Source of the DNA: Lunularia cruciata
Lineage: Eukaryota > Streptophyta > Marchantiopsida > Lunulariales > Lunulariaceae
Assembly (NCBI GenBank): GCA_948567375.1
Contig: OX419758.1
Coordinates: forward strand, 18,109,001 to 18,173,000
DNA length: 64,000 bases
Direction: 5' to 3'
The stretch's first letter is position 1. Every line of letters starts with the position of its first letter. The notes beneath the pieces were generated by a model. The model did not search any database. It saw nothing but the letters and a program-made list of their open reading frames with translations, and was not told the DNA's origin. Made by a program: the position numbers and the translations under genes. This document shows positions 34,471-46,037 of the stretch, piece after piece.

Positions 34471-37400
34471 TTCTCCTTTCTTGACAGTCTGAAGCAAGTA
34501 GTTTTCAGAGCTGGACGATGAAATCAGATACACCCCACAATACACTGTACAAAGTCAGTTTCCTGGGTGCTTTTAGCTTCTTCAATTCTCCTACAAGTGG
34601 AATACTATTCCTGTCTGTAATTTTAATTTGTTCCATCGCTATTCGAGACAGTATCATATATCATCAGCAGCAATAACGTAAAATTAATTCCTCATTGTAT
34701 ACCGGAATCTAATGGAACAACCTGCACACAAACCCTGCCCCTTCTCCTCTTCACCCCGGTTTTCGTGAGGGTATGTCATTCTCGTCAACCCAGCTTATGA
34801 TCATCACCACGAACGAGAAAAATGCACTTTCGCTTTAGAACATTTTTTTTCCACTGCCTGAAGACGCTTCTTATCTTCAGAGGACTTGAGAGGTCTGTTC
34901 AGAGAGCTGTATCAAGTTAGTATCTTTCCACTTTCACCACGTGTAGCATTAACCAAAACTAGAAATATTCAAAGACGACAGTTGTATACTTGATCCCCAC
35001 CTCCCAACGGACACCGACTACACGACAAGAGGAGAAGGGCCCTTACCAGTCAAAATGTGGATCTTACAATTCCCGTTTCTGAAATTGTGGCCTCCAAGGA
35101 ACTGCAGGTCAGTGCATGCCGTCTGATAAAGGCAAAAGTGTGCCGAAAGTTAGAAAAGAAGATCAGAATGTGTGTTCCCGGACATATTTGCAGTACTGTA
35201 GCGTATATATCTCTACCCTGCTCCAATATAGGCAGATAGATAGTGCTTTTTCCTGGCAGGCTAGAGTATTATCGCGAATTGGTCATCTTCCCGGGTAGAC
35301 TTCGAATCCATGGCTGCTACTGGACTTTTACGTTTAGTTCTCGGGTATATGCTCGTATAATCGCCTGTTTCGTTCTCGATGAGATAGCTCTAACGCCGAG
35401 AATCTTCCAAACCTGCCGGAGCGAATGTAGAACCCGTGACGTTCCAGAGTAACATGAGGACCTGATTGGACAATATAAGCAGATTTCGAGACCTCCTTGT
35501 TAGAGAATATACTCGCGAACATACTCATCTGCTCAGCTGTCCTACGTCGTCGAAATTTCTGTCGACGCCGGGAATCCCAAACCATCCGCCGGCATGTTAC
35601 TCTGTTTGCCGGAACCCGGCAGACACTGGGACCCACAATAGATTTCAAATTCTGAAGACCTTTCCTATTACAACACACCTGGCTCTTGATACATGCAAGC
35701 ACAAAAGCAATCCACTTTAGCTACAACGAAGGTTGCTTAACCAGATAGCCAGATTTTTTAGGAGAAGATCTAGTCATGTGGATGTTGCTCTTTGCTTGAA
35801 GGTTCCGGATCTTTTATTTAGTGCTTGTTTGATGTTGTGTGTAGGAAGGGGTTGGATACAGCAATTATTAGACGTCCAGATGTGACAATTTTGCCGATAA
35901 AGTTTAGGACGTAAGTGCAATATTGACTGCAGTCTGCAATCTGAAATCCTACTCAAAAGTTTTTCCATTGATTGGTTGATACGATTATTCAAACAAGCGA
36001 TGTTGAGCATGACAGGAAGTCCTTCTCAAAGTTATTTCAAATAAGGTGACATTTGAGCTCTTACAATGTCGCAATCGTTTGATCTCCATAATATTGCGAG
36101 GTACCTGAATAGTATTCTTTGATCGTCTAGTGTTTACGCCTTACAATTTCTCAATCCTTTGATCTCTATAATATTGCGAGGTGCCTGAATAGTATCCTTT
36201 GATCGTATAGTGTTTACGTCAACGCGAGAGTTAATCATCTGACTGGATAGGATAAGTTCGTCCATCCGGCTTGATGATATATCCATCCATCCATGATGTT
36301 TCTAAGCTCCCATTTGACTTCCAGCGCGGTTTATCTTATCGTATGTTAAAACTTATCATGGTTCTTCCCGAAGCTGTTATGTTCAAACTACTGTACTGTC
36401 TAATATGAACTTGATTGATGGAACACCGATATCAGCTACACACAGATCAGAATGGCTTTCGAGATGGGGAGAGTCTCCGCCTATGGAAATCATTGTTGTT
36501 CAATATTCAAACTTTGGCAAGCTCGTAACTTGAGTACAGGATGTAAACTCAGTGCTAACATTCATGCTTTATTCTCAAGCTTTGCATAGAGTTCTAGGTT
36601 GTTTTGGGATGTGTCTCCACTTTTCAGAACTTCCTTGATCTTCATGAACTTTGGAGTACGATCTACGTGCTGTCGATATCTAGGTCTGAGAATGTCAGTC
36701 TGATTCTCCGGCTACTTTAGCAAGAGGCTCTACTTTCCACTAGTTTCGTTCTTCTACACTGAGAATGAAGTCGAAGCTTCCGCCTTTGAGACTGTACTAC
36801 TGACAGTGACAATCGAGGGACAACAATTCGTATCAAGTTACAGGCAAATATATGTGTGTACAGTGTATAGTACGATATTTCAGTAGGATGCGCCGTCCTG
36901 TACTGTAGAAGCTGCCTTTCAGCTGTCGTCATCAACAACCTACGAGAGCTTTTAGATTGCCCGGCTCACCACGCCTTATGGTCGTCGTCACAAAAGTCCA
37001 GTCACAGTCATGAGAAACGGCGTGACTGACGCATTAATGGGCGCAATCAGTTCCTGCTCCAGGACTACGGACTTGCGGCCATAAACGCAAGGCCGACGGC
37101 GGACCCAAAGTCAAGTTTCCGACGGCCGCGTGCTACCGACTTCATGATCGCGGTCCACGCGGTTCGTGAATTTTATCTCCAGGTGAAACGTTACATTTAT
37201 TGATTGGCTTCGCCAATCGGCGGTTTTACAGTATATGTAACGTCCAGTCCGGCTATGTTTTCTCCCGCAAGAAAGCTCGGTCGAGCAGGAAAAAAGGGCC
37301 GAGAGCGTAGATATCTCGAACGAACAATCTCTAGAAGGAGGAGGAGAAGGAAGGAAGGAGGTGGTAGGGAAGGAGGAGCCGGGAAGGAATCGAAGGGAAG

Positions 37401-37527
37401 TGGGAGGAATTGATCGGGAAGGCGGAGGATGCCTCCAATATCATCGGAGAATCTTTGGCCGCAAGAGAACAGGGGGCACAGAAGACCAGTCTGAAAGTTC
37501 CGGAAGAGGAGGTGAAGGAGGTTTCGG
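34471..37527. other. Intergenic region upstream of the exoribonuclease gene
   Basis: No gene supported; minus-strand frames at 35,334-35,702 and 36,717-36,938 are unrecognised. It holds the 80-bp tandem repeat at 36,061-36,220. Toward the end it becomes GC-richer (37,020-37,160) and then purine-rich (about 37,330-37,410, runs of GGA/GAA), which looks like the promoter and 5' leader of the gene starting at 37,528. Confidence 0.4.
36061..36220. repeat. 80-bp tandem duplication
   Basis: Two units, each with TTACAATxTC, TTTGATCTC, ATAATATTGCGAGGT and CCTGAATAGTAT. Equivalent bases are 80 apart (36,072 and 36,152). Confidence 0.8.
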
Positions 37528-40500
37528 TTGGAGGAGAGGAGAGGAGAGGGATTTGGAGCGCAGGGGGAGATAATAAAGGTTGTTCGGTGCGAGAATATGA
37601 GGCCAGATAGGAAGAAAGAGAAGATGGTGTGTTACAACACGGTGCCGCCACCAAACGCCATCTCGAGTAATAATGGGAGTGCGATGTCTTCTTCGTCCTC
37701 GGCGACTACTGTCAAGCATGAAAAACCTTCGTACAATGCGGTCCCACCCCCTCCAAATTTGTATGGATCATCCGTGCCTTCTGTATCTTTTGAGAAGGCC
37801 AAGGTTGGTACCGGAAACTCTTCCGACGGAGAGAAGAAGGGCAGAAGGCGACCCGGGCGGAAGTCCAGACAGGTTGCTGATTCGAGTGCTTACACCGCGA
37901 GTGTCTGTGATGGCTCCCCCGCTCCAGGTAAGGATGTTTCTGCATGTTTTGCCGATGTGGTTGAACATGCATTCAGGTTGTTTCTGTCATCGCCGCAGGC
38001 TGGGTGGAACTGGTGGGAGCGATTAACCGAGCTACTTACAGGTCATGTGGGACCGTTAAGGGTAGAATCAAACATCGGGGGCTTAACATTGGGGTTGCTT
38101 ATGTAGGTGTTCGCGAGTTATCGATCTTCCTGGTCATAGTGATATCACGGAGGGGAGCAGATATTTGATGCCCTGATACTGCGTTTATGGTTTCATCCAG
38201 TTTTATATGACGCGTTTCTATGACGAGATTAAAAGGAACTGCATGTGGAAGTTTGCTAGTTTAGGACACCGTGGTCTTTCATAGGGAAGCTTGAGACGAA
38301 AGGACGAAGTCTGATTAACATGCCAGTCGTTTCGGCGTGGAGGGTCTTGTTTGTGGTTATGAGAACGTTAATCGTTCACGGATTTTGACAAGTGACAATT
38401 TCCACATTGAGGAAGTACCGCCGATGTGATCCAGAAATTCGTGGCTGACTTGTTTTACATAGTTTTTGGACTAGTCCTTAAAAGATTACTGAGGGGCCTC
38501 TGGGTTTGATCCAAGATCGTATGTTTAGTCCCAAGATTAGATGCTATATTCCATACATAGACTCTACACAAGCGCGTCAGGATTACTCGAGTGGGTGGAG
38601 TTTGGTGAGTGGCACGCCGGAAGTTGTTATGTCTATGTCCAGTCCTCTTGCCTCAAGTTTCTCTAGTGACATTTAAGTGTGGCTGCAAGCTGCGTGGGGC
38701 CTTACCCGAGGTGTTGGCATCGTGGGAACACTATCTACTACGAATCATATATCATACGATTTTCTCTCAAAGTTGTCGAATGCTAATAAGCGTTGTAACG
38801 AAGCACTTTCCTTTGTGGATGACAGGCAGCATTAGGATCCAGACTATGCAGTGTTACCGTTATTCTAGGTTTCTTATGTAGTCTGTCTTCGGTCGTGTGC
38901 AGGAAAGTACGATGGGAGTGTCACATTAGGACAGCTTTCTCACGAACTTCATAAACTCTCTGTCTCTTCTTCTCATTTGCCGAACCCCAGCCCTAGCCCA
39001 AGCTCTATGCCCAACCCTAGCTTTACAGTTAAGCCTGTTCTGGATATGTCCTGTTCTTTGTCAATGAAGTTCAATGGGACATCCGAACACATCAATCTTG
39101 ACGCGGTTCACCTAGACCACACGTCGACAAAATCTGCCCAATCCGAGGATCGGAACAGCTCGCAGAAAATTGTCCCTGCGCCGACGTCTTTACCAATAGA
39201 TACAGCCGGGGCATCAGATTCGGGAGGTTCACTGAAGGCGAAAATAAGAGAGACACCGCCAATCGGTATACCAAAGGCGAGAGGAAAGGAAGCAAGCAAG
39301 AATGGGAAGTCTCATGCTGGACCGTGTCCGAAAAGGTCTGCATCTTTAGGAGTAGAATCTAAACAAAGCGCCAATAAAGGTTGGAGAATGTGTTCATCGT
39401 CTGGGACTACCTCGAGCAGCAATGGAAGTTTTCAAACTCAAAACGGTACTGGGGATACTTCCCGTTCGGAGGAGAAGCCTGGAGTTATTCAGTCGTCGGC
39501 CTGCAGTTCTGATGGCGGTTTGTTACAAAATCCGCATTCATGGCCAGGTTCAGGTGTTTTGGGATCACCAGTTATACTCGGGCAGATTATCGGATGGAAA
39601 GGTTCCAATGGAGCTAGCAACGGTACAAGTTATGGACATAACACGTCTCGATCAAGTCATTTCAGTGAACATTTTTCAGCTGACGAGGCTGCAGAAGCCA
39701 TTGAGGTAAGCAACACAAGCAGCAGAATTTCCTTTTCTTAGCCAACGGCGGTAATATCTCTTCCGAATATTACGGTTTTTGGACCTTTTTTCCACTAAGT
39801 GCCTTAATATGCACCAAAAAATGCAGTTTCAACTGGAGTCTCCGAACTGACGGTACTTTGCATCTGTTCTGAAATGCATAGTCTATTCTGCAGCAGTTCA
39901 CCTACCATTAATTCATCACGTTTTAGCGAGGGAAAGTAAGCTTGGCCTTTTTTTCTGACAACTGATCCTCAACAGACTGGACGTGCATTCAGAGGAGTGC
40001 TGCGCGTGAATCCGCACTATCGGAGTGAGGTGTGGATCTACGTAGAAAAGTTATTTGCTCCTTGTAAAAGAATTTGAAGTTGACTGGCCGGCTGTACAAT
40101 GCAGAGTGCAACTCACAAAGAATGTGTCTTATTCTTCTCGTAATCTCCTGATGAATTCACTCCAAACACCGGAGTATATGCATATTGGACGTCTGGTACT
40201 CTACTGGTACTCAACGAGTTTGTACGCTGTGCTGCAGGCCTACGTGACTCTAGAAGGGGTTCCTTTGGATATTCTCATCGATGGACTTTCTGCACAAAAC
40301 AGAGCGGTATTAATCTCACTATCACGGGGTCTGCGAAGTTAGACGGAGCATCGATGTTGTCATAATAGTGCTGTCAGAGTAGCACGCATACTCGATCTCT
40401 ATGAACGCCCAAAAATCCTCGTGTTGATATCCACATAGTTTTGCTATGTAGCTTTCCTTTCTAAATCTATGGTTCTTGTCATACATCTGAACTCTGTCCG

Positions 40501-43500
40501 CAGGTCTAGTTTCCCGTGGTTGCGAATTTCTGATCAATTTGTCCAATTTGCATTTGTGTGTGAGAACCTGCATTGAGTTGTAGCTTGGCAGAACGTGCTA
40601 TGTATTGAAGTAAAAGTAGCTCGTTATCTGGCAGACATTGACAAACTCCTTCAAAGACAATCCCTTCGCCACAACATTTCGTGTTAGTAGGTATCAACAG
40701 TCTACGAACTTAATAAAAGACTGCTGTCTAGTACGAATTCATGCAGACGGTTAAAGTAGTTAGAAGTATTGAGTATCTCTCTGCTTTATTCTGCGTTTGC
40801 CTACATTTCTAATTCGCCGACACTCGAGCAAACCAGGATATCAATTTGAGAACGACTTCCGCTTCCATTGTTCAAATATCAGTTTGAGAAAACCGCAGCT
40901 CTTGTAGTTGATACTTCTCATATTTGTTTTGCTTAATTGTATAGAAGGGCTGTCATGCAGTTTGGATTTCATATTTTGTCATGCTGACCAAAGTTGATCT
41001 TTAAATCAATGATAAAGGTTATGTTTATCTGTTTTGCAGATGGAGGGTGATATCGTTGCAGTGCAGTTGAATCCTTCCTCTCTATGGCCTCGGCTTAAAG
41101 GTTCGAACAAGCAACAGGGCATCAGTTTAGGAATTGATGATACCGTGGTAAAAGCAGGGAGTCAGACAGACGAGCAAGTTAGAATAGAAAGCTCGAACGT
41201 TGTATCAGAGCATTGTTCAGCGGTTTCTGACGTGAATGGCTATGCGACAGCGATGGACGTGGAAAGTAATGGCTGGGATGCGGTTGTTCCACCAAGCGCG
41301 ATGGTCAGCGACAATTCGACAGCCTGGACAAGCCATATTACTACTGAATTCAGCTCTTCAAGAATAACTCAAGTCACAAAGGGTTGTGATGACGACGAGA
41401 ATCCACTGACTTCTGCGTCGGTTGTAGAAACTAGTGGGAAGCAAAGTAGAAGTGTGAATGGAAATCAATCGAAGAGTCACGTGCTCCAAAAGACAGACTT
41501 TTCCGCTGTGGCAGACTTGGGAATGCAAGTCCCTGCCTCTCGTATGAGTATTGGATCAATGGTTGCATCCATGCCCAGTAAAAGACCCACAGGAAAGGTT
41601 GTGGCTATACTTGGGAAGTCAATGCGACGAGAAGCGGTTATAGGATTTCTTGAAGTGCAGGGAAATATTTGCGGAAATCGCGGTTCGCTTACCGGTAGCG
41701 AAGTTACACCTCAGAAATCAGCTAGAAAGTTGTCCGGTAGGAGCGGAGGGGCCACCTTGACTTTCGTGCCTGTTGACAATCGTTTCCCGAAGATGATCGT
41801 GTACGGTAACGGAATACCAGAACATCTCAGCAAGCGACACAAAGAAGGAGATCCCACTCTTAGTAGTGAACTCGTTGTCACTCGGGTCGAAGAGTGGAAA
41901 GCTGATAGTGCTCTGCCCCGCGCTTCTATCAAGCAGAGTCTTGGTCCAGGGGGTACCATAGAAGCTCAAACAGCTGCAATTCTATTTGAAAACGCAATTC
42001 ATAGTGCGGACTTCCCTCAATCCTGTCTGGACTGTTTACCCGAGGTGCCTTGGAGCATACCTGAGAGAGAGGTAAGGAAAAGGAAAGATCTGCGGGGACT
42101 AAGAGTATTTAGCATCGATCCCCCAACAGCAAAGGACTTGGATGATGCACTGTCTGTTGAACGTCTGGATGATGGCGTTCTGCGCATTGGTGTCCACATC
42201 GCGGATGTCTCCTTCTTTGTTAAGCCGGACAGTGCTCTTGACAAAGAAGCGCAAAGTCGGTCTACTAGTGTGTACCTTATTCAGAGGGTGCTTCCGATGC
42301 TACCTCCGCTGTTATGCGAGGAGCTCTGTTCCCTTAATCCTGGGGTTGATCGACTTGCGTTCTCAGTGATGTGGAGTATGGATTCTTCTGGAAATGTACT
42401 GGACCAGTGGATAGGGAGAACTATCATCTGCTCATGTGCAAAGTTAACTTATGGCCATGCCCAAGAGATGATTGATACCGACTATATTGTTCGGAAAGAT
42501 GGCAATGACGCATATGAGTTTTCTGAAACAGAAGGCTCTGCACCTCTTCTTTACGGAGACCACAACTGGATAGATGTTGTCGACGATGTTCGCACACTTC
42601 ATGACATTGCAAAGAGAAGAAGAGAGAGTCGCTTCGATGGTGGTGCTTTGAAGTTGGAAAACTCCAAGCTAGTATTTTCTCTCGACGATGATGGCGAACC
42701 TTGCGACAGCATGATGTACCAGCACCAGGATTCCAACTTCTTAGTGGAGGAGTTTATGCTTTTAGCGAATATGACAGTCGCTAGAGTGATTTCAGGTGCT
42801 TTTCCTGAGCGGGCTTTGCTGAGGAGGCACCCCGAACCCAGCGTTCGTAAGCTGAAAGAGTTCGAGGATTTTTGCAACAAGAATGGCTTTCAGCTTGATA
42901 CTTCATCATCTGGTGCCCTCCATCTCTCGCTAGAGAGCATGCGGGAAAGCTACCAGGATGACCCTGTGTTGTTCAACATTCTGATGCTGTATGCTACAAA
43001 GCCAATGCAGCTAGCCAAGTATTTCTGCACTGGGGAGCTCAAGGGTAAGGAGGATGACTGGGGGCACTATGCTCTTGCTGTTCCTCTTTACACTCACTTC
43101 ACGTCTCCTATTCGCAGATACCCCGACCTTGTTGTGCATCGGACTCTAGCTGCCGCCCTCGAAGCTGAAAAGGTTCTGTCTAAAGGTCTCACGTTAGGGA
43201 AAGCCGGAGGTAGGAATGGTATTCCAGGTGCAGCGGCTCTGCGTTGTTTCACCGGTACGGAAGTGGACAAGGCAATGACTGGTTCAGATGCAGTACAAGA
43301 AGCGCTAGTCCTTGCGGCAGCAAGATACAAGATACCAGAAGTTGCTGAGCTCTCGTTGGTTGCTGCGCACTGCAACGAGAGGAGAATGGCCTGTCGTAAT
43401 GTGAAAGAAGCGAGTGACAAGTTGTACTTATGGTCCATGGTGAAGAAAAAGCAGGCACGTTCCATTACTGTTCTACGTCTGCTGGCATGTACCTTGTGAA

Positions 43501-44398
43501 GCGATTGATTCCAGTAAACTATTTTGGTCGATTCATGTCAGCTTGTTATTGAAATACATTTCTCTCACTAGCAGTAACACCAACAGTGATCTGTCTGCTG
43601 ATCTTGGACTGTTTGGTGATTGTGGCCCATCAGGGAGTTCTCTCTAATGCAAGAGTTTTGGCTCTCGGACCAAAGTTCATGTCTCTCTATGTTTGCAAAA
43701 TTGCGGTATGAATCGGTTCCCAATAGCGCTATTGTTGGCTGAATGCAGTTTTCGTCTGGCGTCTGTCCGCAAGATCTTGCATAGAGAGATATTAAATTTT
43801 CATTGATTCAAGTTTTCGGTTTCTGATTCTCTTGTGGGAAAGATATTCCTAGTTGTGAGTTTGAGTCTGGTATTTATTGACATAGGGTTCGCTGTTCAGT
43901 CTTACACCGTCCATTTGCTTTTGAATAACACCTATTGTCTACGAGCAGATGGAGCGAAGGATCTACTACGATGAAATAGAGGGGCTTAATGCGGAGTGGT
44001 TTGAAGCGACGGGGACTCTAGTACTCAATCTTTCCTCTGAGAAAGCAGCGTACAAAAAGCCTGGTTTCTCTAGAGGTAGGCCTCAGAGAACTGTTGCTGA
44101 CGTGGCCTTGTTGGTGAACCCAACGGACTCTACATCATCGAATTCCGAACAAGAGACATATGATGATTTGATTCGGGAAGTGGAGGATCGACTCGCAGGG
44201 AAGATCATCTCAGAAGATGACGAATACGTCCCAACGGGAAAGGATGAAAACGGTAGGGAGGTGTTGGTTGAACCGGCTGTTCTTCCGTTGACCTTGCGCT
44301 GGTTTTCGTCGGTTCCAGTATCGATACATGCAATTGGTGGTGAAAGTCGGCCACTGGATATTGCGGTCCGACTTTACGTGAGCTCTTATGCGACTTGA
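37528..44398 (+). CDS. SOV: RNB-family 3'-5' exoribonuclease, DIS3L2/SOV type
   Basis: Seven inferred coding exons: 37,528-37,927; 38,903-39,705; 39,976-40,029; 40,238-40,306; 41,040-43,454; 43,634-43,705; 43,949-44,398, about 1,420 codons. Phases agree at every joint. All donors are GT except exon 5, which needs GC (CAG|GCACGT). The N-terminal ~400 residues are Ser/Gly/Pro-rich and look disordered, with no PIN domain, which separates it from DIS3. Cold-shock parts follow (GRAFRGVLRVN, EGDIVAVQLNP, GKVVAILG). The RNB core has the catalytic cluster SIDPPTAKDLDD (Asp near 802, 808, 810, 811) and SPIRRYPDLVVHR; an S1-like C-terminus follows (ARVLALGPKFMSLYV). The family degrades cytoplasmic RNA from the 3' end independently of the exosome. 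Start: 37,597 or 37,624 are alternatives. Confidence 0.85.
43455..43456 (+). promoter_or_regulatory. Non-canonical GC splice donor of SOV exon 5
   Basis: The frame runs on to 43,499 without splicing, but the family sequence requires joining ...KKKQ to GVLSNARVLALGPKFM (exon 6). The only phase-0 junction giving this is CAG|GCACGT. GC-AG introns are a known minor class. Confidence 0.55.
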
Positions 44399-45230
44399 TC
44401 GAGTGTGAGGGCGTAACCGAACGCCGAAAGCCACAAGCGATTCACGAAATATTTTTTATCCTTCTGTTCATTCTGCGTCCTTCCCGTTCAGTATCTCTGT
44501 TGGAAGACTGCCAGGGGCCATCTGCTGATCTATGGGGCTTCAGTGCCCAAAGAGCAATCACCAGACTGGCAGGAGACGATTATGCTCCAGAGCAAATATT
44601 CGAGCCAAAATCAAGGCTCCAATTTCAACCCCCTTTTGAGATATAGGCTTAGATAAACCCTGGGCAACGGTGCTCATCCGGCCCTTTCTAGTCTATCTCA
44701 GTCAGGTCATAGGATTCTGCATATGGGCGTGGAGAACATTCTGAACTTCTGGGCATATCATAAATGCTCTTCCCTCTCCTTCTCAATCTCCTTACCTTGG
44801 GTCACTGGTGCAATCTTACCTTTGAGCTAATCCCACGCTGCAGATCAGGACATAAGAGTCCAGGGCCACGTTACTGTTCTTTCTTCTCAAACTTCCTCTA
44901 TGCGCGGGCTATGGCCGCTGGCTATGGCAGGCACTTACCAAAGAGTGATGCTCTTTACGTCACTCAAATGCAACCACAGATAAGGTCACTTAATAGTCAA
45001 AGATCATGCGCTTCTTCTATCTAGAACCGGTCTGTCCTTAAAGGTCCATTGCCGTAAGTTTAAAGGCAGATCCTGTCCAATCCTTCTCTCAACCTCCCCC
45101 ATGTTTCGTTCATTCGGTCCATAGTCCGAGAGGCTGTGTTAAACTCATGTCTACTTTGTAACTTTCTGGGTGTCGGGTTCACTATCAGCAGTGCACCATG
45201 ACACTGAGTACATACTCCTGCTTTCGTACT
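44399..45230. other. 3' flank of the exoribonuclease gene
   Basis: No gene recognised. It probably contains the 3' untranslated region; no unambiguous polyadenylation signal was chosen. Confidence 0.4.
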
Positions 45231-46037
45231 TTAGTCGTCAAGGGCGAAGGTTGTGTGCGGCTCATCACTGGGTACGGGGCGTTCGACCAGTACTGCTGTA
45301 TGATGGAGTTCAGCTGATCTTACCTCTATCTCGCCGTTGTTGAGGCTCTGGTTGGGGTTCTTGTTTCTAGACAGGGCACCTGCATACGCTTTCTCCAATT
45401 TAGGATAGACTGTCTGGTGATACATCTTTTTCTTGATGTCTCTTCTCGCTTCTCCTGTGTGTACAATGTACATAGACTCGTGCTTTTCATGCAGCTACAG
45501 GTAGTCAGCCATTCTTTTCTCCAGTCCTGTAATCTTGAAAAAAGACTGGTGTATCCTTTGTCTCCGGATTTTCTTGTGGATATGACAAAGGCTTAGTGAG
45601 AGGGACTAGGATGTCCCCCATATTGCTCGCAGTAAATACTGAGTAGTCATGCCCTTGTGTATGGGGATTGCCATCCAATTTGCAGGTTGTATTTTTTCAA
45701 CATCTGCTAAAAATTGATGGTAGTTTTTGAGCTGGGAAGCACATGACGTGTCCTTCATGACATTGTGAATATAGTAGTTGCACCCGAGTTGGTCCTCCTT
45801 TTTCTGTGGCCACTCAGAAGGTGTAGGTTATTATAACCTGTCAAAGTTATCTTCCACCTTTTCATCGGTATTTACGTAGTTGTTTTGGACTGCGTAAGTG
45901 ACAGATTTTGAAAATGTGAAGAAAGGTGCTCTCATGTCGGAAGAAGTGTCAAATGGCGGGGGATGCAATGAGGTAGAAGATCCTATCGGATCCTTCGGCA
46001 TTGAAAAGAGGAGACTTTTAGTTCCTAATAAAGTCAT
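45231..46037 (-). pseudogene. Decayed reading frame of unknown family
   Basis: On the minus strand three consecutive protein-like stretches are separated only by single stops or frameshifts: 46,037-45,831 (SMPKDPIGSSTSLHPPPFD; TYAVQNNYVNTDEKVEDNF), then about 45,810-45,490 (WPQKKEDQLGCNYYIHNVMK; SQLKNYHQFLADVEKIQPAN; a TAG; TGLEKRMADYL; a TAG), then 45,473-45,231 (YIVHTGEARRDIKKKMYHQ; VYPKLEKAYAGALSRNKNP; AELHHTAVLVERPVPSDEP). Sequence character is that of a real, charged, partly helical protein. I do not recognise it; a mobile-element protein is as likely as a host gene. Confidence 0.4.

Noticed and set aside
35334-35702. 122-codon minus-strand frame, Arg-rich
   Set aside because: No domain, no partner exon; composition explained by local GC.
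37331-37719. Long minus-strand frames opposite the exoribonuclease 5' end
   Set aside because: Ser/Pro-rich products of the purine-rich leader read in reverse; no domain.
43094-43465. Minus-strand frames within exon 5 of the RNB gene
   Set aside because: Shadows of a conserved coding exon.
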